64,000 nt of DNA from the NCBI RefSeq assembly GCF_900156175.1, contig NZ_FTMV01000001.1:620001-684000 (forward strand). The letters run 5' to 3'. The DNA is from Janthinobacterium sp. TND4EL3 (GTDB lineage: Bacteria > Pseudomonadota > Gammaproteobacteria > Burkholderiales > Burkholderiaceae_D). Shown piece after piece: positions 45,333 through 53,603 of the stretch; the first letter of the stretch is position 1, and every line of letters starts with the position of its first letter. The notes below the pieces were generated by a model. It was not told the DNA's origin. It was given only the letters and a program-made list of their open reading frames with translations, and did no database searches. Position numbers and translations under genes: made by a program.

Positions 45333-45890
45333 ATGAAACATACCAACTTTAATAATTTGCCATGCCCGATTGCCCGCAGCCTGGGCAAGGTGGGCGAATG
45401 GTGGAGCATCCTCATCCTGCGCGAAGCGTTCTACGGCAAGACGCGCTTCGACGAATTTGAAAAAAGCCTCAAGATCGCCCCCACCATCCTGACGCGCCGC
45501 CTGGCGGACCTGGTGGAAGGGGGCCTGATGACGCGCCGCCTGTATTGCGCCAAGCCGCCCCGCTATGACTATGTGCTGACCAAGCCGGGCCGCGCATTCA
45601 AGCCCGTACTGCTGGCCTTCATTGCCTGGGGCAATGAGAACTTCGCCCCGGAAGGCGCCAGCCTCGTCATCGCCAGCCGCGACACGGGCCTGGCTGCCGA
45701 TCCGGTGCTGGTCGACGCCATGACGGGCCTGCCCATCAATGACGAATACTACGCGTTCGCGCCAGGGCCGGCCGCCAGCGACAGCATGCGCAGCATCATC
45801 CTCGATGCGGAAAAAAGCAGCGGCATCGCGCCCAAGCCGAAGGCGCCGCCCGCCAACCGTGGCTGGGTGGCCGAAGGCCATCTGGCCTGA
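45333..45890 (+). CDS. HxlR family transcriptional regulator
   Basis: A 185-residue protein with an N-terminal HxlR winged-helix (CPIARSLGKVGEWWSILILREAFYGKTRFDEF, then TILTRRLADLVEGGLMTRR). A ~75-residue C-terminal extension follows, ending in a Pro-rich tail. ATG 45333 is chosen over 45327 because GAGGAG directly abuts the earlier codon and is properly spaced for the later one. Targets are unknown; it is not divergent with an obvious partner. Confidence 0.88.
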   Translation: MKHTNFNNLPCPIARSLGKVGEWWSILILREAFYGKTRFDEFEKSLKIAPTILTRRLADLVEGGLMTRRLYCAKPPRYDYVLTKPGRAFKPVLLAFIAWGNENFAPEGASLVIASRDTGLAADPVLVDAMTGLPINDEYYAFAPGPAASDSMRSIILDAEKSSGIAPKPKAPPANRGWVAEGHLA

Positions 45891-46056
45891 ACGGGGCGCG
45901 GCGGGCGCGCAGCAAGTTTGGCGCAGAGCAAAGCGGACGCGGCGGCATGGTGTTACTGTCGTATTACAGCAAGATTTTTTGCGCAATACATGGCGCAGGC
46001 CCGCTGGTGCGGGACGGCGCCATCCGTAAGCCGATGTCCGTTGAAGGAGAACTGCG

Positions 46057-46494
46057 ATGAGCACATTGCCAAACCACCTACGCCGCGCCGCCACCGTACT
46101 GGCGCTGGCCGCCCTGCTGGGCGCCTGTTCCCATGGTCCGCATCACCCGGGCGGCCATGACGTCACCTTGACGGGCGCGCAGGAAGTGCCGGCCAATACC
46201 AGCACGGCCAGCGGCCACAGCGATATCCGCGTGGCGCACGACCGCAGCGTCAGCGGCGGCGTGCGCTACACGGGCATGGTGGCCACCGTCGCGCATATCC
46301 ACGAAGCGCCCGTCGGCGCCAACGGCCCCGTCATCGTGTCCCTGGTGAAGACCAGCGGCGACATGTTCGTCGTGCCGGCCGGCGCCATGCTCACGCCGTC
46401 CCAGTATGCGAGCTACCAGGCCGGCAACCTGTACGTGAACGTGCACAGCGCCGCCTACCCGGCCGGCGAGATCCGCGCCCAGCTCAAGCCGTAG
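46057..46494 (+). CDS. CHRD-domain lipoprotein
   Basis: A 145-residue protein with a lipoprotein signal (LAALLGACSHG; Cys lipobox about residue 24) and a CHRD domain at ~32-145 (VTLTGAQEVPANTS, AHIHEAPVGANGPVIVSL, NLYVNVHSAAYPAGEIRAQL). CHRD domains occur in chordin and in bacterial secreted proteins of unknown role. After the TAG stop the same frame stays open for 43 codons (46495-46623) with a hydrophobic end, considered separately. It appears monocistronic. Confidence 0.85.
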   Translation: MSTLPNHLRRAATVLALAALLGACSHGPHHPGGHDVTLTGAQEVPANTSTASGHSDIRVAHDRSVSGGVRYTGMVATVAHIHEAPVGANGPVIVSLVKTSGDMFVVPAGAMLTPSQYASYQAGNLYVNVHSAAYPAGEIRAQLKP

Positions 46495-46609
46495 CCGGAC
46501 GCCAGCGTTTTCCCGGCAAGCTCCTGTCGTCTGGAGCACGGCGCTGCGCGCCTCGCCCGCATCATCCTCGTGTCGATGGCGCTGTCGTTCCTGACGTTTG
46601 CGGCGGCCG

Positions 46610-47263
46610 TCAGTTGGCTGGCGTGACGTTGGCGGCGATCAGCGCGCCCAGCGCCCGGGCGGCGCCCGGCCGGGCATCGAGCGCCAGTCCCTGCGCCATG
46701 CTGGCCTGGTCCTGCATGCTGCGGTTCTGTCCCAGCTTCCATTTGCCTTCCAGGCGGGTGAGGGGGATTTCGATGCCGACGATGGCTTTCAGCAGCTTGT
46801 CGATATAGCCGGCCGGCGCGTCGCCCACCTGCCACGGCGCGGCTAGCCCCGCCTCATGGCGCGCCGTCAGCCGCTCCACCAGTCCCAGCAGCCATGCCGC
46901 ATCATCGATGGCGCGCAGGGCGCCGTGCGCGTGCACCACCGCATAGTTGAAGGTGGGGACTTCCTTGCCGCTGCGCTGCTTTTCCGCATACCAGGCGGGC
47001 GTGATGTAGGCGTGCGGCCCCTGGAAGATCACCATGCACTCATCGCTGCCGCCGGCGGCGCGCCACACGGGATTGGCGCGCGCCACGTGGGCGCGCAGGA
47101 TGCCGAACGGGGCGTCAAGCGTGGGCGCGGCGATCTCGAACGGCAGGTGGTCGGCGCACAGGCCGTCGGCGCCGTGGCGCACCAGCGCGCCCAGCGGGTG
47201 ACTGTCGATCAGGCCATGCAGCACGTCGAGGCGCTCTTCGCGGAAGGTGGCGGGCGTGTACAT
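46610..47263 (-). CDS. PaiB-type FMN-binding protein
   Basis: A 217-residue protein of the FMN-binding negative transcriptional regulator (PaiB) family: MYTPATFREERLDVLHGLIDSHPLG at the N-terminus, GPHAYITPAWYAEK and VPTFNYAVVHAHG as flavin-binding parts, and IEIPLTRLEGKWKLGQNRS at the C-terminus. PaiB affects sporulation and protease genes in Bacillus, but most members are simply split-barrel flavoproteins. It starts immediately after the OsmC gene's stop (TGAATG), so the two are one operon. Confidence 0.88.
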   Translation of the reverse strand: MYTPATFREERLDVLHGLIDSHPLGALVRHGADGLCADHLPFEIAAPTLDAPFGILRAHVARANPVWRAAGGSDECMVIFQGPHAYITPAWYAEKQRSGKEVPTFNYAVVHAHGALRAIDDAAWLLGLVERLTARHEAGLAAPWQVGDAPAGYIDKLLKAIVGIEIPLTRLEGKWKLGQNRSMQDQASMAQGLALDARPGAARALGALIAANVTPAN

Positions 47264-47725
47264 TCAGTGGGTTCCTTGCACGACCACGTCGGCCGTCAGC
47301 GAATTGGCGATGTAGCAGTGTTCGTGCGCATCGTGGTGCAGGGCGGCCAAGGCCTCGGGCGTGGGCGATATTCCCGCGAAGGCGATGCGCGGACGCAGCA
47401 CGATGCGCGTCATGGCCAGGCGTCCGGCGGCATTCTTGCCCAGCTCGCCGACGGCGTCGTCGCGGTAGTCGTCGATGACATAGCCGCGCTGCGCTGCCAG
47501 CGACAGGAAGAACAGCATGTGGCAGCTCGACGTGGCGGCCACCAGCGCCTCTTCCGGGTCGACATTTTCCGCCACGGACATGGGCAGCGGCACGGACAGG
47601 GGCGACGACGAGGCGGCTACCGTCAGGCCGCCGTCGAACCGCCATTCATGGCCGCGGCTGTAGCGCTGGCCGGCGAAATCCTGGCCGTCGCGCTGCCAGG
47701 CCACGGTGGCGAAAAACTGATGCAT
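47264..47725 (-). CDS. OsmC/Ohr family peroxiredoxin-like protein
   Basis: A 153-residue OsmC-fold protein with both redox cysteines: ATSSCHMLFFLSLAAQRG and EHCYIANSL. The family reduces organic hydroperoxides. The start at 47725 (MHQFFATVAWQRDG) follows a GGAG; an upstream in-frame start would add 11 non-conserved residues. It leads the osmC-paiB operon, divergent to a MocR regulator. Confidence 0.88.
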   Translation of the reverse strand: MHQFFATVAWQRDGQDFAGQRYSRGHEWRFDGGLTVAASSSPLSVPLPMSVAENVDPEEALVAATSSCHMLFFLSLAAQRGYVIDDYRDDAVGELGKNAAGRLAMTRIVLRPRIAFAGISPTPEALAALHHDAHEHCYIANSLTADVVVQGTH

Positions 47726-47771
47726 GGGTGCTCCGCAAGAATAAAGGGGATGCGCCATCTTAGCGCCAGTT

Positions 47772-47803
47772 TTGGCTATTTAAAACAGCCAATAAGTGCT
47801 ATC
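47772..47803. promoter_or_regulatory. candidate MocR operator between the osmC and MocR genes
   Basis: Inverted repeat TTGGCT-N9-AGCCAA (47772-47792) overlaps direct repeats GCTATT (47775) and GCTATC (47798) spaced 23 bases apart. MocR regulators typically bind direct repeats plus an inverted half-site between divergent genes. Confidence 0.5.
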
Positions 47804-47835
47804 TTGAAGCTACCAATTTGAGAGCCTGCCCCACT

Positions 47836-49317
47836 ATGCCAGCTTCCCACCCGAACCGGCTCATCGCCACCTTGCCGCTGCAGCGCGGCGCCAGCGTACC
47901 GCTGTTCCGCCAGTTGTATGCGGCCATCAAGGCAGCCATCCTCGATGGCCGCATGAGTCCCGGCATGCAGCTGCCGCCCACGCGCGATTTCTGCCGCCTA
48001 CTGGCCGTGTCGCGCCAGACGGTGCTCAATGCGTATGCGCTGCTGACGACCGAAGGCTACCTCGATGGCGCCGTGGGACGCGGCACCTTTGTCAGCGTCG
48101 ACGTACCGCTGTCGGCACCTGTTCCGGCAACGGCGCCCGGCCTGCTGCGGCCCCTGTCGGCGCGCGGGCAGGGCGTGGTGGCGGCCATGCGCCAAGTGGC
48201 GTTCCACCGGGGGCCGCTGCGCGCTTTCCGCGTCGGCATGCCGCGCATCGACCATTTCCCGTTCGACGTGTGGAACCGCCTGGAAGCGCGGCGCTGGCGC
48301 CGGCCCGACCACCACTTCGGCTACAGCGATCCGGCCGGCTATCTGCCGCTGCGCGAGCTGCTGTGCGTGTACCTGAAGGCCTCGCGCGGCGTCCAGTGCA
48401 CGCCGCAGCAGATCGTCATTACGTCCGGCTCGCAGCAGGCGCTGTTTTTGCTGTCGACTATCCTGCTGGCGCCCGGCGAGTCTGCCTGGATGGAGTCGCC
48501 CGGCTACCGGGGCGCCAGCGGCCCCTTGCGCGCGGCCGGCGCGCGCGTCTTTCCCGTCCCCGTCGATGCGCAGGGGCTGGACGTGGCCTACGGCGTGGCG
48601 CACTGCCCGCAGGCGAAGCTTGCCTACGTGACGCCGTCGCACCAGATGCCGCTGGGCGTGAGCATGAGTTTACCGCGCCGCCTGGCCCTGCTGGCCTGGG
48701 CCGCGCACAACAAAGCGTGGGTGGTGGAAGACGATTACGACAGCGAATACCGCTACTCGGGCGCGCCGCTGGCCTCGCTGCAAAGCCTGGACCGGGCCGG
48801 CTGCGTGGTGTACGTGGGCACCCTGTCGAAAGTGCTGTTTCCCGGCCTGCGCCTCGGTTACATGGTGGCGCCGCCCGCGCTGGCCGAGGCGCTGGTGCAC
48901 GCCAAGGCCGTGATGGACCGCCACACGGCCATCGTGCCGCAGATGGCGCTGGCCGACTTCATCGCCGAGGGCCACTTTGGCCGGCATATCCGCCGCACGC
49001 GCGACAGCAATGCCGAACGGCGCGACCTGCTGGTGCGCGGCATCTCGCGCGAGCTGGACGACCAGCTCGCATGCGGCCCGGCCGACAGCGGCCTGGAACT
49101 GTGCGCGTATTTTCGCGGCGGCCACGATGAAGAGGCGGTGGCGCGCGCGGGTCTGGCGCGCGGCATCGAACTGCGTCCGCTGGGTCACTACGCCGACCCG
49201 GCGGCGGGTCCCGAATGCGCCACGCCGCCCGGTCTGCTGCTGGGCTTTGCGGCCATTCCCCCGGCCGAGATGGCGCACGGCTTGCAGGAACTGGGGCGCA
49301 TCCTGCGCGGCCGATAA
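47836..49317 (+). CDS. MocR/PdxR regulator (GntR HTH fused to aminotransferase-like domain)
   Basis: A 493-residue fusion. The N-terminal GntR winged helix covers ~15-85 (VPLFRQLYAAIKAAILDGRMSPGMQLPPTRDF...SRQTVLNAYALL). The class I aminotransferase-like domain covers ~120-490, with the PLP lysine in YVGTLSKVLFPGLRLGYMV. MocR proteins use PLP as effector. Its divergent neighbour operon (osmC-paiB) is the likely target. ATG 47836 is preferred over a TTG 18 bases upstream. Confidence 0.9.
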   Translation: MPASHPNRLIATLPLQRGASVPLFRQLYAAIKAAILDGRMSPGMQLPPTRDFCRLLAVSRQTVLNAYALLTTEGYLDGAVGRGTFVSVDVPLSAPVPATAPGLLRPLSARGQGVVAAMRQVAFHRGPLRAFRVGMPRIDHFPFDVWNRLEARRWRRPDHHFGYSDPAGYLPLRELLCVYLKASRGVQCTPQQIVITSGSQQALFLLSTILLAPGESAWMESPGYRGASGPLRAAGARVFPVPVDAQGLDVAYGVAHCPQAKLAYVTPSHQMPLGVSMSLPRRLALLAWAAHNKAWVVEDDYDSEYRYSGAPLASLQSLDRAGCVVYVGTLSKVLFPGLRLGYMVAPPALAEALVHAKAVMDRHTAIVPQMALADFIAEGHFGRHIRRTRDSNAERRDLLVRGISRELDDQLACGPADSGLELCAYFRGGHDEEAVARAGLARGIELRPLGHYADPAAGPECATPPGLLLGFAAIPPAEMAHGLQELGRILRGR

Positions 49318-49349
49318 ACTATACTGGCGGTTGCCCGCACACGAAGACC

Positions 49350-49931
49350 ATGACCATGACGATCACCGCGACCATTACCCGCTGCGCCTGGGCCAATCCG
49401 GCCAATCCCCGCTACCTTGCGTATCACGACACGGAGTGGGGCGTGCCCTGCCACGACGAGCGCCGGCTGTTCGAGATGCTGAACCTGGAAGGCGCGCAGG
49501 CTGGCCTGAGCTGGGAAACCATCCTCAACAAGCGCGACACCTACCGCGCCGCTTTTGACGACTGGGATGCGGAAAAAATCGCCGAATACGGCCCGGACAA
49601 GGTGGCGCAGCTGCTGGCGGACCCTGGCATCGTGCGCAACCGCCTGAAGGTGGCGGCGGCCATCACGAATGCGCAAGCCTATCTGCGCCTGCGCGCCGAG
49701 GGCCACACGCTCGACAGCTTTTTGTGGGCGTATGTCGATGGCCAGCCCATCGTCAACAGCTGGCAGCCGGGCGAGTTCCCCGCCAGGACGGCCCTGTCCG
49801 ACACACTGTCGAAAGACTTGCTCAAGCGGGGCTTCAAGTTCGTCGGCTCGACCATCATCTACGCCTACATGCAGGGCATCGGCATGATCAACGACCACGC
49901 GCCCGCCTGTTTTTGCCGCGCGGGCCACTGA
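49350..49931 (+). CDS. tag: DNA-3-methyladenine glycosylase I
   Basis: A 193-residue TAG enzyme of usual length: TRCAWANPANPRYLAYHDTEWGVP (zinc Cys and His), LFEMLNLEGAQAGLSWETILNKR (helix-hairpin-helix region), FKFVGSTIIYAYMQGIGMINDHAPACFC (C-terminal zinc His/Cys). It excises 3-methyladenine from alkylated DNA. ATG 49350 follows a GAAGA; 49356 is a second in-frame ATG. It precedes mnmC by 2 bases. Confidence 0.94.
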   Translation: MTMTITATITRCAWANPANPRYLAYHDTEWGVPCHDERRLFEMLNLEGAQAGLSWETILNKRDTYRAAFDDWDAEKIAEYGPDKVAQLLADPGIVRNRLKVAAAITNAQAYLRLRAEGHTLDSFLWAYVDGQPIVNSWQPGEFPARTALSDTLSKDLLKRGFKFVGSTIIYAYMQGIGMINDHAPACFCRAGH

Positions 49932-49933
49932 CG

Positions 49934-51562
49934 ATGAAACCGCTCGTCACGCTCGACACGGATTTCGACGGCGCGCGCTTTCACGCGGCCTGCACCCGGC
50001 ATGGCGGGCGCAGGCTGCATTACATCGCGCTGGCACCCCGTCCCGTCGACGCCAGCCAGTTGCCCGAGCCGTGGCGCAGCCTATGGCCGCCCTGCGTGCC
50101 GGGCCTGCACCGCATGGCCTCGCGCGACGGCCTCGTCATCCTCGACGTGCTGATCGGCGAGCCCGATGCCTGCCTGGCGCAATTGTCGGCAAGCGTCGAT
50201 GAAGTGCATCTGGCCTGGGTGCCACCAGCGGCCACGGTGCTGGCGCGCCTGATGGTTGACGGCGCGCGCCTGCATGCCGTGCATCTGGACGAGGCGCAGC
50301 GCGTGGCGCTGCAAAAGAACGGTTTTGTCTTCGACGAGAGCCGCTTGCGCGCCGTGTTTTATGCCCGGCGCGGCGAGGGCGTGGCCACGGCCGCGCCGGA
50401 GCGGCGCGCCATCGTCATCGGCGCGGGCGTGGCCGGCGCGGCCGCCTGCGAACGGCTGGCCGCGCGCGGCTGGAAGGTGACCCTGGTCGAGCGCCACGCG
50501 CAGCCGGCCAGCGAAGCGTCGGGCAACCTGGCCGGCATCTTCATGCCGCAGCTGTCGAAGGACGACAATATCGCCACGCGCCTGGTGCGCGCCGCTTACC
50601 TGTATTCGCTGCGCTATTGGGAGAGCCTGGGCGGCATCGGTGCCGCCTTTGACGGCGCGCAATGCGGCGTGCTGCAACTGGCGCGCGATGGCGCGCATGC
50701 GCAGGTGCAGCGGCAAATTGCCGCCGGCGGCCAGTATCCGCCCGGCTTCGCCCGCTGGCTGGATGCGCCGGAAGCGGCCGCCATGCTGGGCGCGCCGGCG
50801 CCCGATGGCGCCTGGTGGTTCGCACAGGGCGGCTGGGCGCGCCCATCCTCCGTTTGCGCGGCCATGCTCGACGCCTGCGGCGCCTTGCTCACGCGGCGCT
50901 TTTCCAGCAGCGCCCTGCGCCTGGAACGTGGCGACGGCGAGTGGCTGCTGCGCGATGCGCAAGGCGCCCTGATCGCCGCCGCGCCCACCGTCATCCTGGC
51001 GGCCGGCACGGGCGCCGTCGATTTCGAGCAGGCTGCCGGCCTGCCGCTCGACGCCGTGCGCGGGCAGGTCACGCACCTGGCCGAAGGCAGCCTGCCATCG
51101 CTGCCGTTCGTCGTCTGCCGCGAAGCCTACATGACGCCGGCACACCAGGGCATCGTCTGCGTGGGCGCCAGCTATGACGCGGACGCGGATGCCAGCGTGC
51201 GCGCAGCGAGCCAGCACGACAATATCGGGAAGATCGCCGACATCCTCGGCGTGGTCCCGTTCGACGCGCCGCTGGCCGGGCGCACGGGCTTTCGCTGCGT
51301 GGCGCCGGACCGCCTGCCGCTGGCGGGCGCCTTGCCCGACCCGGGCGTACCGGGCCGCTGCGAGCGCCTGCGCGACGTGCCGCGCTGGCCCGGGCTGCAT
51401 GGCTTGCTCGGCTACGCCTCGCGCGGCCTGATCTGGGCGCCGCTGGCGGCCGAGCTGCTGGCTTGCCAATTGGAGGGAGAGCCGCTTCCTGTCGAGGCAC
51501 AGCTGGCTGCTGCGCTCGACCCGGCGCGTTTCCTGCTGCGCGAGCGCCGCCGGAACGCCTGA
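49934..51562 (+). CDS. mnmC: MnmC-like tRNA modification oxidoreductase with degenerate methyltransferase half
   Basis: A 542-residue protein. Residues ~150-540 are the FAD-dependent MnmC2 domain (RRAIVIGAGVAGAAACERLA; ASGNLAGIFMPQLSKDDN; GLLGYASRGLIWAPLAAELLA), which oxidatively removes the carboxymethyl group of cmnm5s2U34. The N-terminal ~145 residues align in pattern with the end of MnmC1, but the SAM glycine loop is eroded to DTDFDGARFH and the catalytic acidic/Pro motif of the methyltransferase is absent. It overall lacks about 100 residues relative to the ~660-residue E. coli enzyme. Demethylation is likely retained; methylation probably is not. Confidence 0.85.
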   Translation: MKPLVTLDTDFDGARFHAACTRHGGRRLHYIALAPRPVDASQLPEPWRSLWPPCVPGLHRMASRDGLVILDVLIGEPDACLAQLSASVDEVHLAWVPPAATVLARLMVDGARLHAVHLDEAQRVALQKNGFVFDESRLRAVFYARRGEGVATAAPERRAIVIGAGVAGAAACERLAARGWKVTLVERHAQPASEASGNLAGIFMPQLSKDDNIATRLVRAAYLYSLRYWESLGGIGAAFDGAQCGVLQLARDGAHAQVQRQIAAGGQYPPGFARWLDAPEAAAMLGAPAPDGAWWFAQGGWARPSSVCAAMLDACGALLTRRFSSSALRLERGDGEWLLRDAQGALIAAAPTVILAAGTGAVDFEQAAGLPLDAVRGQVTHLAEGSLPSLPFVVCREAYMTPAHQGIVCVGASYDADADASVRAASQHDNIGKIADILGVVPFDAPLAGRTGFRCVAPDRLPLAGALPDPGVPGRCERLRDVPRWPGLHGLLGYASRGLIWAPLAAELLACQLEGEPLPVEAQLAAALDPARFLLRERRRNA

Positions 51563-51689
51563 AAAAGTCCTTGGCGTTGTTGCCGTGCCTCGCCGTACAT
51601 TCGGCACTGCGCCTGGCCCTGGGCATTTTCAGACGCTCCACACCTCGATTTCCCCATATACGTTTTTCAGCTTTCCAAACTCTTTTTAA

Positions 51690-51715
51690 TTTGTTTTCCG
51701 AACAACATAAGTTCG
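51690..51715 (+). promoter_or_regulatory. TTTGTTTT...CATA motif and inverted repeat before the encapsulin operon
   Basis: TTTGTTTT (51690-51697) is followed by CATA at 51706-51709, overlapping an inverted repeat CGAAC-N7-GTTCG (51699-51715). A closely similar TTTGTTTT...CATA block lies upstream of the shell gene (53558-53578). A -10-like TACAGT follows at 51717. It may be the site of the XRE regulator encoded in the cluster. Confidence 0.45.
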
Positions 51716-51765
51716 CTACAGTGGACGCGTGCTGGTTCTTGACGACGAAATAAAGAGGTGGACGG

Positions 51766-52263
51766 ATGGCTGCTGCAGAACTGATTTTCGACCCCCGCGC
51801 CGCGCATGGCGAGGCGGCCTTTGACGAAGTACTCCATCTCGCGCGCGCCCAGGCGCAGGCGCAGGGCTTGCCGTATGCGGGCGTCGTCAGCGCGCAGGAT
51901 GCGTGGCAGCTGGTGCAGGCCGGCAAAGCCGTGCTGGTCGACGTGCGCACCAACGAGGAACGCACCTTCGTCGGCTACGTGCCGCACTCGCTGCACGTGG
52001 CCTGGGCCACCGGCACGGCCATGCACCGCAACCCCCGTTTTACCCGCGAACTGGAAGCGAAGGCGGGCGGCAAGGAGGCCGTCGTGGTGCTGCTGTGCCG
52101 CAGCGGCAAGCGCTCGGCGCTGGCCGCCGAAGCGGCGGCCAAGGCAGGTTTTTCCAGCGTCTTCAATATCGCACAGGGCTTCGAGGGCGACCTTGACGCA
52201 CATCAGCAGCGTGGCCACAGCGGCGGCTGGCGCTGGCATGCGCTGCCCTGGCTGCAAGACTAA
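51766..52263 (+). CDS. rhodanese-like sulfurtransferase
   Basis: A 165-residue single-domain rhodanese: VLVDVRTNEERTFVGYVPHS and the active loop CRSGKRS with persulfide Cys111. It transfers sulfane sulfur to acceptors. It opens the encapsulin cluster and is followed by the serine O-acetyltransferase after 19 bases, so it probably handles sulfur released by the encapsulated cysteine desulfurase. An extra N-terminal helix (1-35) precedes the domain. An AAGAGG Shine-Dalgarno precedes the ATG. Confidence 0.9.
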   Translation: MAAAELIFDPRAAHGEAAFDEVLHLARAQAQAQGLPYAGVVSAQDAWQLVQAGKAVLVDVRTNEERTFVGYVPHSLHVAWATGTAMHRNPRFTRELEAKAGGKEAVVVLLCRSGKRSALAAEAAAKAGFSSVFNIAQGFEGDLDAHQQRGHSGGWRWHALPWLQD

Positions 52264-52282
52264 TCCACCCTTCAGGACCACC

Positions 52283-53269
52283 ATGAACCAGCGAGCCTTG
52301 CCTCCCATCTCCCATGGCGCCCAGCCGCAGTGGGAACTGCGCCAGATCGTCGATGAATTGCGCGCCGTGCGCGAGCGCTGGCGCGAAGGTTTGATGAGCA
52401 GCCGGGAGTGCGGCGCGCGCGAATTTCCGTCGCGCCAGCACTTGCGCGACATCGTCGACGCCCTGTGCGCGGCCCTGTTTCCCATGCGCCTGGGACCGCT
52501 CGACCTGCAGCAGGAGAGCGAGGATTTTTTTGTCGGCCACACGCTCGACACGACCTTGACAAGCCTGCACGAACAGGTGCGGCGCGAACTCAGTTACCAT
52601 GCGCGCCAGCACGGCTTGCAGCAGACGGTGCCCGTGGAACAGCAGGCGCTGGCCATCGTGCAGCGCTTTGCCCGTGCGCTGCCGCGCATCCGCGCCCAGC
52701 TCGACACGGACGTGGCGGCCGCCTTCCATGGCGACCCGGCCGCGCACAGCGTCGATGAAGTGCTGCTGTGCTATCCGGGCATCCTGGCCATCATCCATTA
52801 CCGCCTGGCGCACGCGCTGTATGCGCTGGGCGCGCCGCTGGTGGCGCGCATCATCGCCGAAGTGGCCCATTCGCAGACGGGCGTCGACATCCACCCGGGC
52901 GCCGTCATCGGCAGCAGCTTTTTCATCGACCATGGCACGGGCGTGGTGATCGGCGAGACGGCCATCCTCGGCGAGCGCGTGCGCATTTATCAAGCCGTCA
53001 CCCTGGGCGCCAAGCGCTTTCCCGCCGGCTTTGATGGCGTGCTGAAAAAGGGACTGGCGCGCCACCCCATCGTGCAGGACGACGTGGTCATCTATGCGGG
53101 TGCGACGATCCTGGGACGGGTGACTATCGGCCAGGGTTCCGTCATCGGCGGCAACGTCTGGCTGACCCGTAACGTGGCGCCCGGCAGCCATATCACGCAA
53201 GCGCACAACCAGCAGGAAGCGCCGGAGTTGCCGGCCCCATCCCACCCCGCCTTTGCCCACCACCGATGA
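52283..53269 (+). CDS. epsC: serine O-acetyltransferase, EpsC type
   Basis: A 328-residue SATase of the long EpsC class. The N-terminal helical part is ~1-190. The left-handed beta-helix follows, with IHYRLAHALYALGAPLVARIIAEVAHSQTGVDIHPGA, then FFIDHGTGVVIGETAILGERVRIYQ and repeats VTIGQGSVIGGNVWLT. It makes O-acetylserine, the carbon skeleton for cysteine, and thus the substrate chain for the cysteine desulfurase. SATase genes accompany family 2A encapsulins (SrpH in Synechococcus). ATG 52283 starts the coherent domain; the longer upstream frame overlaps the rhodanese gene. Confidence 0.9.
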   Translation: MNQRALPPISHGAQPQWELRQIVDELRAVRERWREGLMSSRECGAREFPSRQHLRDIVDALCAALFPMRLGPLDLQQESEDFFVGHTLDTTLTSLHEQVRRELSYHARQHGLQQTVPVEQQALAIVQRFARALPRIRAQLDTDVAAAFHGDPAAHSVDEVLLCYPGILAIIHYRLAHALYALGAPLVARIIAEVAHSQTGVDIHPGAVIGSSFFIDHGTGVVIGETAILGERVRIYQAVTLGAKRFPAGFDGVLKKGLARHPIVQDDVVIYAGATILGRVTIGQGSVIGGNVWLTRNVAPGSHITQAHNQQEAPELPAPSHPAFAHHR

Positions 53270-53276
53270 GGACAGC

Positions 53277-53501
53277 ATGTTGATCAAACAGTTTGGACTG
53301 GCCGTGCGCCAGTTGCGCGAAGGGCGTGGCTGGTCGCAGGAACGGCTGGCCGAAGCGGCCGACTTGAACCGCTCGTTCATCGGCGAAATCGAACGGGGCG
53401 CCGCCACGCCGTCGCTGCTGACGGTGGAAAAACTGGCCATCGCCCTGGGTGTCGGCCTGGCGGGATTGATGGCCCGCTGCGAGCCGGAGCTGGTGGATTA
53501 A
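53277..53501 (+). CDS. XRE/Cro-type HTH regulator in the encapsulin cluster
   Basis: A 74-residue protein that is essentially a single HTH_3 domain (FGLAVRQLREGRGWSQERLAEAADLNRSFIGEIERG). It has no sensing domain. It starts 7 bases after the SATase stop with a GAGGA overlapping that stop, and ends 102 bases before the shell gene. It is a good candidate regulator of the cluster and may bind the two repeated upstream motifs. Confidence 0.88.
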   Translation: MLIKQFGLAVRQLREGRGWSQERLAEAADLNRSFIGEIERGAATPSLLTVEKLAIALGVGLAGLMARCEPELVD

Positions 53502-53557
53502 TGCCGGCCTGGTGGCGATAGCATGTTGAGCAAATGAGAGGGGCGCCCGATACTTTA

Positions 53558-53578
53558 TTTGTTTTTCAGATAAGCATA
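53558..53578 (+). promoter_or_regulatory. second copy of the TTTGTTTT...CATA motif, before the shell gene
   Basis: TTTGTTTT (53558-53565) followed by CATA at 53575-53578 mirrors the block at 51690-51709, with YC, A and AA matches between and one extra base. It lies 26 bases before the shell gene ATG. This implies a second regulated promoter inside the cluster. Confidence 0.45.
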
Positions 53579-53603
53579 TTCACTTTTCTCATCAGGAGTA
53601 GTC

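Noticed and set aside
45141..46094. 317-codon minus-strand frame over the HxlR gene and its flanks
   Set aside because: The sense strand encodes a clear HxlR regulator with good initiation signals; the antisense product has no domain and is Arg/Gly-rich.
53253..53276. TTG start for the XRE gene inside the SATase gene
   Set aside because: The extra eight residues are not HTH-like, and ATG 53277 has a well-placed GAGGA.
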